This document shows positions 1-8,611 of a stretch of 64,000 nucleotides of DNA, one piece after another. Position numbers and translations under genes: made by a program. This DNA is from Kutzneria buriramensis (GTDB taxonomy: Bacteria > Actinomycetota > Actinomycetes > Mycobacteriales > Pseudonocardiaceae). The notes under the pieces are model-generated. The model searched no databases. It was given only the letters and a program-made list of their open reading frames with translations, and had not been told where the DNA came from. Within the stretch, counting starts at the first letter, position 1; each line of letters opens with the position of its first letter. The stretch spans positions 124,001-188,000 of the forward strand of contig NZ_QUNO01000012.1 in assembly GCF_003387475.1 (NCBI RefSeq), in the 5' to 3' direction.

Positions 1-2
1 AG

Positions 3-392
3 CGCATCGACCTGTCCGGGGTGGTCGTCGACGGCGACGTCGCCGGCAGCCTGCGCGGCCTGCTCGCCGAGCTGGACCGGCGGCGGCAGGAGTCGCTGGT
101 GCTGAGCAGCCTGCTCTACCGCGAGGCCGACACCCACCACACCGTGCGCGACGCGTTGCAGAGCCGGTTCCGCAAGCTGGTGGGCCTGATCCGCAAGGTG
201 ATCATGGCGGCGGGCAGCGAGGTGCAGTGCAAGGCCGACGTCGACAGCGCCGCCGAGCTGCTCGCGCTGGCCGTCAGCTACCAGCACTCGGTGGCCCGTC
301 ACGCCGCCGAGCCGGAGCTCGGCAGCGTGACGATGGAGCGGGAGCTGGCCTTCATCTCCGACGCCCTGGCCCTGGGAGCCGGGGCGCCCTAG
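3..392 (+). CDS. C-terminal part of a probable TetR-family regulator (5' end outside window)
   Basis: An open frame enters from the left edge and ends at a TAG at 390-392, leaving about 129 residues. The visible part is entirely helical in character, with Leu/Ala/Arg-rich stretches such as SLRGLLAELDRRRQESL and AELLALAVSYQHSVARHA. This resembles the ligand-binding C-terminal half of TetR-type repressors, but the DNA-binding helix-turn-helix would lie outside the window, so the family call is a guess. The stop codon shares the bases CTAG with the stop of the convergent epimerase gene, so the two genes overlap by four bases and no terminator fits between them. It may regulate the adjacent sugar and glycosyltransferase genes, but nothing here shows that. 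Confidence 0.4.
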   Translation, partial: RIDLSGVVVDGDVAGSLRGLLAELDRRRQESLVLSSLLYREADTHHTVRDALQSRFRKLVGLIRKVIMAAGSEVQCKADVDSAAELLALAVSYQHSVARHAAEPELGSVTMERELAFISDALALGAGAP

Positions 393-1363
393 GCGGCGGC
401 GCGGTCCCGCCGCGTGGCGAGGAACCAGGCCACCGTGTCGGCCAGGCCGTCCGTCAGCGGGCGGGGCGTGAAGTCGACGATCTCGTTCATCCGCCGCAGG
501 TCCAGCCGCCGGGCGGCCGACCCGGCCGGCTTGTCCCGGTCCAGCCGGATCCGCTCGGGCCGTCCGAGCAGCGCGGCGAGGCGGCGGGCCAGGTCCACAA
601 TGGACACCGACTCGTCCCCGCCGACGTTGACCGCGGCGTGGCGGCTCGTGGCGATCATCGCCAGCGTGGTCCGGACCAGGTCCTCGACGTGCACGAAGCT
701 GCGGGTCTGGCGGCCGTCGCCCCAGATCACCACCTCCTCGCCGGCGGCAAGCCGGCCGAGCATCGCCGGGATCACCCGCCCGCCACCGTCCCGCGGCCCG
801 TACACGTTGGTCGGCCGGGGCACGTGGATGGTCATGTCGAACTGCTTGCGGTGCAGGTCGGCGAGGATCTCGGTGTACATCTTCGACAGCGCGTAGCCGT
901 TGTCGGTGAAGTGCGCGTGCCGGCGGAAGTCGTCCTCCTCGGTGGCCGGATCCGGCGCGTCCGGCGCGTAGACCTCGGCCGAGCTCATCAGCACCACTTG
1001 GTCCACCTGCTGGCGCCGGGCGGCGCCGAGCACGTGGGAGGCGATCCGCATGTTCTCGTCGAGGATCCGCGCCGAGTGCCGCCGCTTGAACTCGGCGTTG
1101 CCGTCCAGCGCGGCGCAGTGCACCACCGCGTCGACCCGCCGGGCGGCGTACCGGCAGGCCGCCCGCAGCTCGTTCTCGTCGAGCAGGTCGAGTTGGATCA
1201 GCCGGAGCCGCGCGGTGTGGTCCAACTCGGCGATCACCTCGGGTCTTTCCGTGCGGTAGAGGCAGATGACCTCCGCGCCGCGCACGAGCAGCTGCTGCAC
1301 GAAGTGCGAGCCGACGAAGCCGAGGCCGCCGGTCACCACGGCGGTGCGTCCCACCCAGTTCAC
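389..1363 (-). CDS. NAD(P)-dependent nucleotide-sugar epimerase/dehydratase (extended SDR)
   Basis: This 324-residue protein has the extended short-chain dehydrogenase layout. A Rossmann glycine motif TGGLGFVGSHF lies at about residues 10-20. The catalytic serine is in VVLMSSAEVY and the catalytic tyrosine-lysine pair in YALSK. The region PRPTNVYGPRDGGGR is typical of enzymes acting on UDP- or dTDP-sugars. The GTG start at 1363 has a GGAGGT ribosome-binding site and overlaps the stop of the upstream glycosyltransferase by 4 nt, so the two are translationally coupled. This suggests that it makes or modifies the sugar the glycosyltransferase uses. The exact reaction (4-epimerase, 4-ketoreductase or dehydratase) cannot be read from the sequence. 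Confidence 0.85.
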   Translation of the reverse strand: MNWVGRTAVVTGGLGFVGSHFVQQLLVRGAEVICLYRTERPEVIAELDHTARLRLIQLDLLDENELRAACRYAARRVDAVVHCAALDGNAEFKRRHSARILDENMRIASHVLGAARRQQVDQVVLMSSAEVYAPDAPDPATEEDDFRRHAHFTDNGYALSKMYTEILADLHRKQFDMTIHVPRPTNVYGPRDGGGRVIPAMLGRLAAGEEVVIWGDGRQTRSFVHVEDLVRTTLAMIATSRHAAVNVGGDESVSIVDLARRLAALLGRPERIRLDRDKPAGSAARRLDLRRMNEIVDFTPRPLTDGLADTVAWFLATRRDRAAA

Positions 1364-2502
1364 GACCGCACCTCCGCCAGGCACACGAGATCGTGGAGGC
1401 TGTCGGCGACCAGATCCGGCGACGGCCGGTGGCGGATCTCCGCCCGCAGCGCGCGTGCGGCCGCGCGGTGGCTGCCGTCGGCCAGCAGCGCGGTGACCGC
1501 CCCGCGGACGGTCTCGGCGTCGACCTGCCCCGGCAGGTACTGGATGCCGCCGCCGGCGGCGGCCAGCCGCTCGGCGTGCCGGTACTGGTCGCACATCTGC
1601 GGCAACGCCAGCTGCGGCAGCCCGAACGCGGTCGACGTCATGGTGGTGCCCGACCCGCCGTGGTGCACGATCACGTCGCAGGTCGGCAGCGCGTGGCTCA
1701 ACGGCAGACCGGTGACGGCGCGGATGTGCGGTGGCAGGTCGTCGAGCGGCGCGAGGTTGCCGCCGGTGACGAGCACGACGTCGGCGGCGACGTCGGACAG
1801 TCCGTCCAGCACGACGTCCAGCACGGACGCGTGGTCGCCGGGGATCGGGATGCTGCCCAGCGTCACGCAGATCCGCGGGCGGTCCGACTGCTCCAGCAGC
1901 CACGACGGCACCGGGCCCGAGCCGTTGTACGGGACGTACGTCATCGGCAGCGCCGCCGGCGGCTCGCCGGGGTATTGCAGGCTGGGCGGACACACGTCGA
2001 CGGTCCAGGTCGGTTCGCCGACGCCGTCGAGCCCCCAGCGGTGGTGCAGACCGGCGAGCGCCGCCGCGGTGGCGCCGGGCAGCTCCGGGGGCAGCGCGAC
2101 GCCCCAGGTCTGCATCACGGTGGGGATGCCGACCACGGCCGCCGCGAGCGGACCGGCGTGCTCCCACGGCGTGTGCAGCACGACGTCCGCCCGCCACTGC
2201 GAGGCCAGCTCGACCGTGCGGCCGGCGAGCCGTTCGGCCAGCGGCAGATAGTAGGCGACGACGTGGTCGATCAGGGCCGCCGTGGAGTTGTCCTGAACGG
2301 CGTGATCGGTCGGGACGAAATCCCGTACCGGACAATCGGGGCCGAGCCGGACGGCGGGCAGTCCGGCGGCCGCCGCTACATCGGCGAAACGTCCCGGCAA
2401 TGCGACGAGAACGTCATGGCCACCGTTGCGCAATGCCCAGCACAACGGGACCAGCGGAAAGAAATGTCCATAGGTTGGACACGCTGTGACCAGCACCTTC
2501 AT
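1360..2502 (-). CDS. GT1-family glycosyltransferase (macrolide/polyketide type)
   Basis: This 380-residue GT-B enzyme starts with the acceptor-side motif TACPTYGHFFPLVPL. Its C-terminal half carries the nucleotide-sugar signature CDVIVHHGGSGTTMTS followed by GLPQLALPQMCDQ, as in the EryCIII/OleD/MGT family. Such enzymes move a sugar from UDP- or dTDP-sugar to a small lipophilic acceptor in the cytoplasm. It is coupled (GTGA overlap) to a sugar epimerase downstream and preceded by a GH5-like protein on the same strand, with a 158-nt gap that probably contains its promoter. It could be a tailoring enzyme of a secondary metabolite or a self-resistance/detoxifying transferase. No polyketide synthase is visible next to it on this side. 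Confidence 0.88.
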   Translation of the reverse strand: MKVLVTACPTYGHFFPLVPLCWALRNGGHDVLVALPGRFADVAAAAGLPAVRLGPDCPVRDFVPTDHAVQDNSTAALIDHVVAYYLPLAERLAGRTVELASQWRADVVLHTPWEHAGPLAAAVVGIPTVMQTWGVALPPELPGATAAALAGLHHRWGLDGVGEPTWTVDVCPPSLQYPGEPPAALPMTYVPYNGSGPVPSWLLEQSDRPRICVTLGSIPIPGDHASVLDVVLDGLSDVAADVVLVTGGNLAPLDDLPPHIRAVTGLPLSHALPTCDVIVHHGGSGTTMTSTAFGLPQLALPQMCDQYRHAERLAAAGGGIQYLPGQVDAETVRGAVTALLADGSHRAAARALRAEIRHRPSPDLVADSLHDLVCLAEVRS

Positions 2503-2640
2503 GGTTGCTCTGCCACTTCCTGGCTGGGTGATGGACGTGGACGAGCGCGGCGGTCGAGCACTGGAAAACTAGCCGATGACTATCCGTTCCTCTATGACTC
2601 CGGTCGAGATATGGCCGAATTTCCGTGAATGACGTGAATT

Positions 2641-2655
2641 ATCGGCGGCGCCGAT
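2641..2655 (-). terminator. Short hairpin just after the GH5-like gene
   Basis: ATCGGC (2641-2646) and GCCGAT (2650-2655) form a 6-bp stem with a 3-nt loop, five bases beyond the stop codon of the reverse-strand GH5-like gene and followed on that strand by AATT. It is a weak candidate terminator that would separate that gene from the glycosyltransferase. Confidence 0.35.
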
Positions 2656-2660
2656 CGCGG

Positions 2661-4175
2661 TCATTGTCGGCGGCCGCAGCTCAGCCATTCCACGCCGTAG
2701 GGCGGCAGTGTCGCGCCGGGCCGCGCGGTCACCCGGTCCGGGGACAGGTTGAGCAGGCAGTACCACTCCCGGCCGTCGGCGTGCCGCAGGCCGTCGACCA
2801 GGATCCGGGGGTCGGGCACCGCCACCGGCCGGTACACCTCCGCCGCCTCGGCCAGCGCGTCGTAGAGGCGGTAAGCGTTTGCCATCTGCTCCAACGGATA
2901 CGTGCACAGCACCAGCCGCCCGGCCCCGTGCCGCTTGACCAGCAGCGCGGGATTTCCCTCGTCGTCCACGGCCACCACCTCCGCCGACACCGGCCGCACC
3001 GGCAGGTAGGTGTGGCCGGCGTCGAACACCAACTCGTCACCGGCGTGCAGACCGGCGAAGTCGGTGCGGAATGTGAACCGCACCGGGCCGGTCGACACGG
3101 GATGCGGCCGGCCGTAGCGGCGCTGGTTCTCCACGCCGAACATCTCGTCGGGTTCCGGGTGCGAGGCGTAGACGGTCGCCCCCTGCTCGGCCAGCGCCGC
3201 CAGCCGCCGCCACGAGGCCGCGGCCGGCCGGGCCGTCGACGGCACCAGGTAGAGCAGGTAGCCCTCGGCGATGCCGTCGGCCTCGTGCTCGAACCCCAGG
3301 GCGAGGTCGGCCTGCCGGGCGGCGACGTAGGACCACCTGTCCACGGCGGCCGACACGACCAGCGCAGTGTCCACCGGCAGCCGCTCGCAGCGGTCGAAGT
3401 CGATCTCCGTGAGGGTGTCGGCGAACCGGGTCATCTCCAGCAGTTGGGGCTTGGACGGCGCGTTCGGGGCCAGCCAGCCGGTCGCGCCGGCCAGCAGCGT
3501 CGCGTGCAGCACCAGCCGGCAGAAGTGGTCGGATCCCGCGCCGAGGTCGTTCAGTACCACCGGCTGCCCGCCCAGCCGGGCCAGTTCGCAGGCGAAGGCC
3601 ACGCCCAGCGGGTCGTCGTCCGAGGCCTGCGGACACGTCCAGTCCACGATCGCCGCGAGCCGGCGCGGGTCGTGCCCGTGGTCGAGGGAAACCGCTTGCC
3701 GGGCCCCGCCCGCGCGCACCGCGTCGATCATCAGCTGGGCCCATGACTCCAGGACTTCCCCGTCCCGCGCCGGCGCCTCGAGCAGCCAGCCGGCGACTGC
3801 CGGGTGGTCGGCGAAGCGCGCGGTCAGCTCCCGCACGTGCCAGGCCTGCCTGGCCACCAGCCACACGTCCCGGTACGGATCGCGGCCGCCGCACCAGCTC
3901 GGTTCGCCCGACAGCAGCGTGGACACCGTGGCCATGCCCTGCGCCGCGTGCCGGTCGAGGAGGTCCTCGTAGCGCTGGAGCATCGTCTTGTCCAGGCGGT
4001 CCGGCTTCGGGTGGAAGTCGGGCCAGAGCGGGAAGGACCGGGTCAGGTTCAGGCCGTGCGCGCGTAGCAGCGCCAACTCCTCCTCGACCACCGCCGGGTC
4101 GTAGTCGCGCCACGACGTCGAGATGCTCACCCCAAGCCAGGCGGGCGCGTTCAATCTGCCGTCACTGCGTCTCAT
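2661..4175 (-). CDS. GH5/mannanase-like TIM-barrel glycoside hydrolase homologue, catalytic residues altered
   Basis: This 504-residue protein has the look of a clan GH-A (beta/alpha)8 hydrolase (beta-mannanase/cellulase superfamily). The N-terminal strand region is followed by LLRAHGLNLTRSFPLWPDFHP, then by HPAVAGWLLEAP, where the family normally reads a Asn-Glu-Pro acid/base motif. QPVVLNDLGAG comes where the nucleophile strand normally reads Thr/His-Glu-Phe-Gly. Glu133 is kept but the preceding Asn is Leu, and the nucleophile position is Asp210 instead of Glu. A beta-rich C-terminal domain covers about 370-500. No signal peptide is present, so the protein is predicted to be cytoplasmic. 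The ATG at 4175 has an AGGGAG ribosome-binding site 7 nt upstream; a longer start at 4214 is possible. Function is unknown, and it could be a weak hydrolase, a transglycosidase or a binding protein. Confidence 0.65.
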   Translation of the reverse strand: MRRSDGRLNAPAWLGVSISTSWRDYDPAVVEEELALLRAHGLNLTRSFPLWPDFHPKPDRLDKTMLQRYEDLLDRHAAQGMATVSTLLSGEPSWCGGRDPYRDVWLVARQAWHVRELTARFADHPAVAGWLLEAPARDGEVLESWAQLMIDAVRAGGARQAVSLDHGHDPRRLAAIVDWTCPQASDDDPLGVAFACELARLGGQPVVLNDLGAGSDHFCRLVLHATLLAGATGWLAPNAPSKPQLLEMTRFADTLTEIDFDRCERLPVDTALVVSAAVDRWSYVAARQADLALGFEHEADGIAEGYLLYLVPSTARPAAASWRRLAALAEQGATVYASHPEPDEMFGVENQRRYGRPHPVSTGPVRFTFRTDFAGLHAGDELVFDAGHTYLPVRPVSAEVVAVDDEGNPALLVKRHGAGRLVLCTYPLEQMANAYRLYDALAEAAEVYRPVAVPDPRILVDGLRHADGREWYCLLNLSPDRVTARPGATLPPYGVEWLSCGRRQ

Positions 4176-4366
4176 CACACCGCTCCCTGCCGCAGACGTT
4201 CCCGACATCAACACGTGCGGGAGCGCCCGGCCGCTCGGTCGCGGTTCCGGTAACCAGCCTGTTGGCGCAATGGTGATGCCTGCGTGGCCGGCGCGATGCT
4301 CGCCCAGGTGGCCCGTATGCAGCAGGACGTGGTGCGACCCAAGGGATTGATTCCCTCCGGCCTGCT

Positions 4367-4816
4367 CTAGTGCTCCTTGGCCGGCTGGACCAGCTCGACG
4401 AGGACGCCGCCGGCGTCCTTGGGGTGCACGAAGTTGACGCGGCTGTCGGCGGTGCCGCGCTTGGGCTCGTCGAACAGCACACGCAGGCCCTTGGCCCGCA
4501 GGGTGTCGCAGGCGGCGGCCACATCGGTCACGCGGAACGCCAGCTGCTGGAGGCCGGGACCGCTGCGGTCGAGGAACTTGGCGATGGTGGAGTCCGGCCG
4601 CGACGGGGCCAGCAGCTGGACGGCGGCGCCGGTGGTGTCGCCGGGGGCGCGCAGCATGGCCTCGCGGACGCCCTGCTCCTCGTTGACCTCCTCGTGGCTG
4701 ACCTCCAGCCCGAAGGTCTCCCGGTGGAAGGCGATCGCGGCGTCCAGGTCGGGCACGGCGATGCCGACGTGGTCGATGGCCGTGACAAGTCCGGCGAGCT
4801 CGGCGCGCAGGTTCAT
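4367..4816 (-). CDS. mce: Methylmalonyl-CoA epimerase
   Basis: This 149-residue VOC-fold protein interconverts (2R)- and (2S)-methylmalonyl-CoA, linking propionyl-CoA metabolism with methylmalonyl-CoA mutase and supplying extender units for polyketides. The N-terminal motif AIDHVGIAVPDLDAAI supplies the first metal-binding His. The later HPKDAGGVLVELVQP with its conserved Glu is diagnostic for the family, and the length is usual. It is transcribed away from the thiolase and meaB genes, with about 120 bp between starts. The neighbouring meaB (mutase chaperone) supports the assignment. No mutase subunits are in the window. Confidence 0.92.
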   Translation of the reverse strand: MNLRAELAGLVTAIDHVGIAVPDLDAAIAFHRETFGLEVSHEEVNEEQGVREAMLRAPGDTTGAAVQLLAPSRPDSTIAKFLDRSGPGLQQLAFRVTDVAAACDTLRAKGLRVLFDEPKRGTADSRVNFVHPKDAGGVLVELVQPAKEH

Positions 4817-4939
4817 GTCGGTGCAGGGTAGTAGCCTTGACACGATGCAGTGACCTGTGCGGCTACTCACAGCCACAGGGAAAGCTACCGGCCGGTATGG
4901 TCCACAAGACCACCGCCCGCACCGTCGCTGGAGGCCGTC

Positions 4940-6127
4940 GTGTCCGGTTCCGTCATCGTCGCAGGGGCCCGCACCCCCATGGGGCGACTGCTCGGCTCGC
5001 TCAAGGACTTCTCCGGAGCCCAACTCGGTGGCGTCGCCATCAGGGGCGCCCTGGACCGGGCGGGCGTCCGCCCCGAGCAGGTCGAGTACGTGATCATGGG
5101 TCAGGTGCTGACCGCGGGCGCCGGCCAGATCCCGGCCCGGCAGGCCGCCGCGGCCGCCGGCATCCCGATGGACGTGCCGGCGCTGACCGTCAACAAGGTG
5201 TGCCTGTCCGGCATCGACGCGATCGCCCTGGCCGACCAGCTGATCCGGGCCGGCGAGTTCGAGATCGTGGTGGCCGGCGGCCAGGAGTCCATGACCCAGG
5301 CCCCGCACCTGCTGCCCAAGTCCCGCGCCGGCTTCAAGTACGGCGACGTGACGCTCCAGGACCACATGGCCTACGACGGCCTGTTCTGCGCGTTCGACCA
5401 GGTCGCGATGGGCTCGTCGACGGAGAAGTACAACTCCCGCTACGGCCTGACCCGCGAGGAGCAGGACGCGTTCTCGGCCCGCTCGCACCAGCGCGCGGCC
5501 GAGGCGGCCAAGAACGGGATCTTCGACGAGGAGATCGTTCCGGTGCCGATCCCGCAGCGCAAGGGCGACCCGGTGCTGTTCGCCACCGACGAGGGCGTGC
5601 GCGGCGACACCACCGTGGACACCCTGGCCAAGCTGCGCCCGGCGTTCGCCGCGGACGGCACCATCACCGCCGGCTCGGCGTCGCAGATCTCCGACGGCGC
5701 GGCCGCAGTCGTGGTGATGAGCAAGGCCAAGGCCGAGGAGCTGGGCCTGACCTGGCTGGCCGAGATCGGCGCGCACGGCGTGGTCGCCGGCCCCGACGCG
5801 AGCCTGCACGAGCAGCCGTCCAACGCCATCCGCAAGGCCTGCGCCAAGGAGGGCATCGACCCGGCCGACCTCGACCTCGTCGAGATCAACGAGGCGTTCG
5901 CGGCGGTCGGCGTGGTGTCGGCGCGCAAGCTGGGGCTGGCCGAGGACAAGGTCAACGTCAACGGCGGCGCGATCGCGCTCGGCCACCCGATCGGCATGTC
6001 CGGCGCCCGCATCGCGCTGCACCTGGCGCTGGAGCTCAAGCGCCGCGGCGGCGGCGTCGGCGCGGCCGCGCTGTGCGGCGGCGGCGGCCAGGGCGACGCG
6101 CTGATCGTGCGGGTGCCCAAGGCCTGA
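4940..6127 (+). CDS. Acetyl-CoA C-acetyltransferase (thiolase)
   Basis: This 395-residue thiolase condenses or cleaves acetyl-CoA/acetoacetyl-CoA units in the cytoplasm. The acylated cysteine is Cys88 in [14 protein letters not shown]. His349 lies in [14 protein letters not shown] and the second active-site cysteine Cys379 in [11 protein letters not shown], so the catalytic set is complete. The GTG at 4940 is chosen because a GGAGG ribosome-binding site lies 5 nt upstream and the family's N-terminus ([14 protein letters not shown]) begins there; longer in-frame starts add sequence that does not look like thiolase. It is followed after 2 nt by meaB and forms an operon with it. Confidence 0.93.
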   Translation: MSGSVIVAGARTPMGRLLGSLKDFSGAQLGGVAIRGALDRAGVRPEQVEYVIMGQVLTAGAGQIPARQAAAAAGIPMDVPALTVNKVCLSGIDAIALADQLIRAGEFEIVVAGGQESMTQAPHLLPKSRAGFKYGDVTLQDHMAYDGLFCAFDQVAMGSSTEKYNSRYGLTREEQDAFSARSHQRAAEAAKNGIFDEEIVPVPIPQRKGDPVLFATDEGVRGDTTVDTLAKLRPAFAADGTITAGSASQISDGAAAVVVMSKAKAEELGLTWLAEIGAHGVVAGPDASLHEQPSNAIRKACAKEGIDPADLDLVEINEAFAAVGVVSARKLGLAEDKVNVNGGAIALGHPIGMSGARIALHLALELKRRGGGVGAAALCGGGGQGDALIVRVPKA

Positions 6128-6129
6128 GT

Positions 6130-7092
6130 GTGACCCGCACCGTCGACGTGCCCGACCTGGTCGCTCGGGCCAGGTCGGGCGAGCCACGGGCGGTCGCGCG
6201 CCTGATCTCGCTCGTCGAGGACGCCAGCCCGCACCTGCGGGACGTGGCGGCCGCGCTCGCCCCGCACACCGGGCGGGCGCGGGTCGTCGGCATCACGGGG
6301 TCGCCCGGCGTAGGCAAGTCGACGACCACCTCGCAGCTGGTGACGGCGTTGCGGCGCAAGGAACTTCGCGTCGGTGTGCTGGCCGTGGACCCCACCTCGC
6401 CGTTCTCCGGCGGCGCGCTGCTCGGCGACCGGGTGCGGATGCAGGAGCACGCCACCGACCCCGGCGTGTTCATCCGTTCCATGGCCAGCCGCGGGCACCT
6501 CGGCGGCCTGTCCTGGGCGACGCCGCAGGCGCTGCGCGTGTTGGACGCCGCCGGCTGCGACATCGTGCTGATCGAGACGGTCGGCGTCGGGCAGTCCGAG
6601 GTCGAGGTGGCAGGGCTCGCCGACACCACGTTGGTGCTGGTCGCGCCGGGCATGGGCGACGGCATCCAGGCGGCGAAGGCCGGCATCCTGGAGATCGCCG
6701 ACGTGTTCGTGGTGAACAAGGCCGACCGCGACGGCGCCGACCAGACCGTCCGGGAGCTCAAGCACGGCCTGTCGCTGGCCCGCCGGGAACGGCTCGGTCC
6801 GAGCTGGCGGCCGCCGGTCGTGCGGGCCGTCGCGGCGCGGGGCGAGGGCATCGACGAGGTGGTGACGGCGATCGACGAGCACCGGACGTGGCTCGTCGAC
6901 CACGGCGAGCTGGAGCAGCGCCGGCAGGCCCGCGCCGCTGCCGAGGTGGAGGCGATCGCCGTGGCACAGCTGCGATCCCGGCTCGCCGACGTGCGCGGCG
7001 GGACGGCGCTGGACCAGCTGGCCAAGCGGGTCGCCACCGGCGAGGTCGATCCGTACGCGGCGGCCGACGACCTGATCGCCGGGCTTCGGTGA
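6130..7092 (+). CDS. meaB: MeaB/ArgK-family GTPase, methylmalonyl-CoA mutase chaperone
   Basis: This 320-residue G3E-family P-loop GTPase guards and reloads adenosylcobalamin-dependent methylmalonyl-CoA mutase. The Walker A motif GSPGVGKST is at about residues 57-65. It also has DPTSPFSGGALLGDRVRM, the switch region ETVGVGQSEVEV and the guanine-specificity motif NKAD. The C-terminal helical dimerisation arm is present and the length is normal. The GTG start lies only 2 nt after the thiolase stop, implying co-transcription. Together with the epimerase at 4367-4816 it points to an active propionyl-CoA/methylmalonyl-CoA branch; the mutase genes must be elsewhere. Confidence 0.93.
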   Translation: MTRTVDVPDLVARARSGEPRAVARLISLVEDASPHLRDVAAALAPHTGRARVVGITGSPGVGKSTTTSQLVTALRRKELRVGVLAVDPTSPFSGGALLGDRVRMQEHATDPGVFIRSMASRGHLGGLSWATPQALRVLDAAGCDIVLIETVGVGQSEVEVAGLADTTLVLVAPGMGDGIQAAKAGILEIADVFVVNKADRDGADQTVRELKHGLSLARRERLGPSWRPPVVRAVAARGEGIDEVVTAIDEHRTWLVDHGELEQRRQARAAAEVEAIAVAQLRSRLADVRGGTALDQLAKRVATGEVDPYAAADDLIAGLR

Positions 7093-7125
7093 GTCACCGA
7101 CGGTGATCCAACCGGCAGTGGCAGG

Positions 7126-7482
7126 ATGTCGCGGGTGACCAGTGCCCCGATCCTGCCGGCGACGGTGGCGGCGACGCACCTGGAGGCGTGCGCGGCCGAG
7201 CTCGCCGGCGCGGCCACGATCGGCGGCCTGGACGACGTGCTGGCGATCGTGCCGGTGCTGGCCCGGGCGCAGCGCCAGCTGGCGGTCGCGCTGGGCAACC
7301 TGGCCGGTCACACGGACGGCGGCCGCCCAACCGGGGCAAGGGATGTCGGCGACTCGGCCGCCCTGGCTGCGCTGGGCGAGGTACTGCGTGCTGCGTCCGA
7401 CGCCGCCGACGCTACGGCGGATGCGCTCGGGGAATCGTTGCCACTGCTGGAAAATCTCACCGACGGCGACACCCGTTCGTAG
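7126..7482 (+). CDS. Small hypothetical protein, Ala-rich and helical
   Basis: This 118-residue protein has no family that I recognise. It is rich in Ala, Leu and Asp, predicted to be almost all helix, and has no signal peptide, membrane segment or cysteine cluster beyond a single CAAEL. It sits 33 nt after meaB on the same strand and 110 nt before ku, so it may be the last gene of the thiolase-meaB operon. Codon use is G/C-biased at third positions, as in its neighbours, which favours a real gene. An alternative GTG start at 7135 would shorten it by three residues. Confidence 0.6.
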   Translation: MSRVTSAPILPATVAATHLEACAAELAGAATIGGLDDVLAIVPVLARAQRQLAVALGNLAGHTDGGRPTGARDVGDSAALAALGEVLRAASDAADATADALGESLPLLENLTDGDTRS

Positions 7483-7592
7483 CAGCCTGCCCGCGTCGCA
7501 GCCCAATTACCCTGGACCGCAAGCGTTTTCGCGCGCCACCGAGGTGCTTCCCCCGCCGTTGTCGAGTGGCCGGTCGTCTAGGAGGGGTCGAC

Positions 7593-8462
7593 TTGCGCAG
7601 CTTCTGGAAGGGCGCCATCGGATTCGGGCTCGTCAGCATTCCCGTCAAGGCGTACAAGGCGACCGAGGAGCACGGTCTCGGCCTGCACCAGGTGCACGCC
7701 GTGGACGGCGGTCGGATCCGGCTGAGCCGGTACTGCGAGCTCGACGGCGCGGAGGTGCCGGCGGCCGAGGTCGGGCGGGCGGCGGACACCGGCGGGGGTG
7801 ACGTCGTGCTGATCACCGAGGAGGACCTGGCCACGCTGCCGGTGCCGACGCTGCGCACGATCGGCGTGCACGCCTTCGTGCCGCCGGAGCAGATCGACGC
7901 GCTGTACCTGTCGCGCAGCTACTACCTGGAGCCCGACACCAACGGCGTCCGCCCGTACGTGCTGTTCGCCGAGGCGCTGCGCCGCTCCGGCCGGGTCGCG
8001 CTGGTGAAGGTCGCCTTCCGGCAGCGGGAGTCGCTGGCCGCGGTGCGGGTGCGGGACAACGTGCTGGTGCTGGAGACCCTGGTGTGGCCGGGCGAGATCC
8101 GCACCCCCGACTTCCCGTTCCTGGACGAGGATGTGGACGTCCGACTGCCCGAGTTGAAGGCGGCCACCGCGCTGATCGACTGCCTGGCCGGCGACTTCGA
8201 CCCCGGCGAGCACACCGACGCCTACCGGGAGGCCCTGGACGAGCTGATCGAGGCCAAGGCCGCCGGCAACGAGGTGATCCGCCCCGAGGTGCCGCTCCAG
8301 CCCAACGGCTCCGGTGACCTGCTCACGGCGTTGGAGGCCAGCGTCAAGGCCCTGGACCCCAAGGGATCGGTCCGCCGCGCCAAAGCCGCCGCCGCCAAGG
8401 CAACCACCGCCGCCACCCGCGCCCACCAGGCGGCCCGCACAGCCACCAAGTCCCCCCGCTAA
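7593..8462 (+). CDS. ku: Bacterial Ku DNA end-binding protein (NHEJ)
   Basis: This 289-residue Ku homologue forms a ring-shaped homodimer on double-strand break ends and recruits ligase LigD for non-homologous end joining. The N-terminus LRSFWKGAIGFGLVSIPVKAY is the standard Ku opening, followed by the core beta-barrel and bridge (YYLEPD, VALVKVAFRQRESLAAVR, LIDCLAGDFDP). A short Lys/Ala-rich C-terminal tail of about 40 residues could bind DNA. The start is a TTG at 7593 with GGAGGGG 5 nt upstream, where the family N-terminus begins. No ligD is adjacent. The gene is followed by a repeat-bearing spacer and by the terminator of the convergent transporter operon. Confidence 0.93.
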   Translation: MRSFWKGAIGFGLVSIPVKAYKATEEHGLGLHQVHAVDGGRIRLSRYCELDGAEVPAAEVGRAADTGGGDVVLITEEDLATLPVPTLRTIGVHAFVPPEQIDALYLSRSYYLEPDTNGVRPYVLFAEALRRSGRVALVKVAFRQRESLAAVRVRDNVLVLETLVWPGEIRTPDFPFLDEDVDVRLPELKAATALIDCLAGDFDPGEHTDAYREALDELIEAKAAGNEVIRPEVPLQPNGSGDLLTALEASVKALDPKGSVRRAKAAAAKATTAATRAHQAARTATKSPR

Positions 8463-8485
8463 CCCCCGCGAGTCGCGCTCTCGGG

Positions 8486-8550
8486 CACACCGAATGCAGG
8501 TCTCGGACAGACCCGGCGCGTCCCGCTCAGCGTCACACCGAAATGTAGGT
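8486..8550. repeat. Imperfect direct repeat between ku and the ABC operon
   Basis: CACACCGAATGCAGGT (8486-8501) recurs as CACACCGAAATGTAGGT (8534-8550), with one inserted base and one substitution. The spacer holds no gene. The repeat may be a remnant of a dispersed intergenic element; no function can be read from it. Confidence 0.5.
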
Positions 8551-8562
8551 TCCAGGCAGAGA

Positions 8563-8598
8563 AACACCCGCCCGGCATCGGGGGACCGGGCGGGTGTT
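8563..8598 (-). terminator. Strong hairpin terminator of the sugar ABC operon
   Basis: AACACCCGCCCGG (8563-8575) and CCGGGCGGGTGTT (8586-8598) form a perfect 13-bp stem with a 10-nt loop. On the reverse strand the stem is followed by TTTCTCTG. It lies 13 nt beyond the stop of the binding-protein gene and probably also stops readthrough from ku. Confidence 0.8.
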
Positions 8599-8611
8599 CC
8601 ATCCCTGGAGA

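Noticed and set aside
389-2335. A single 648-residue reverse-strand frame that would fuse the epimerase with upstream sequence
   Set aside because: The upstream half is an Arg-rich antiphase reading of the glycosyltransferase gene. The GTG at 1363 with GGAGGT gives a normal epimerase start.
4215-4366. Possible small gene between the GH5-like gene and the epimerase
   Set aside because: Frames here are short, Arg/Pro-rich and lack a ribosome-binding site; I see only spacer sequence.
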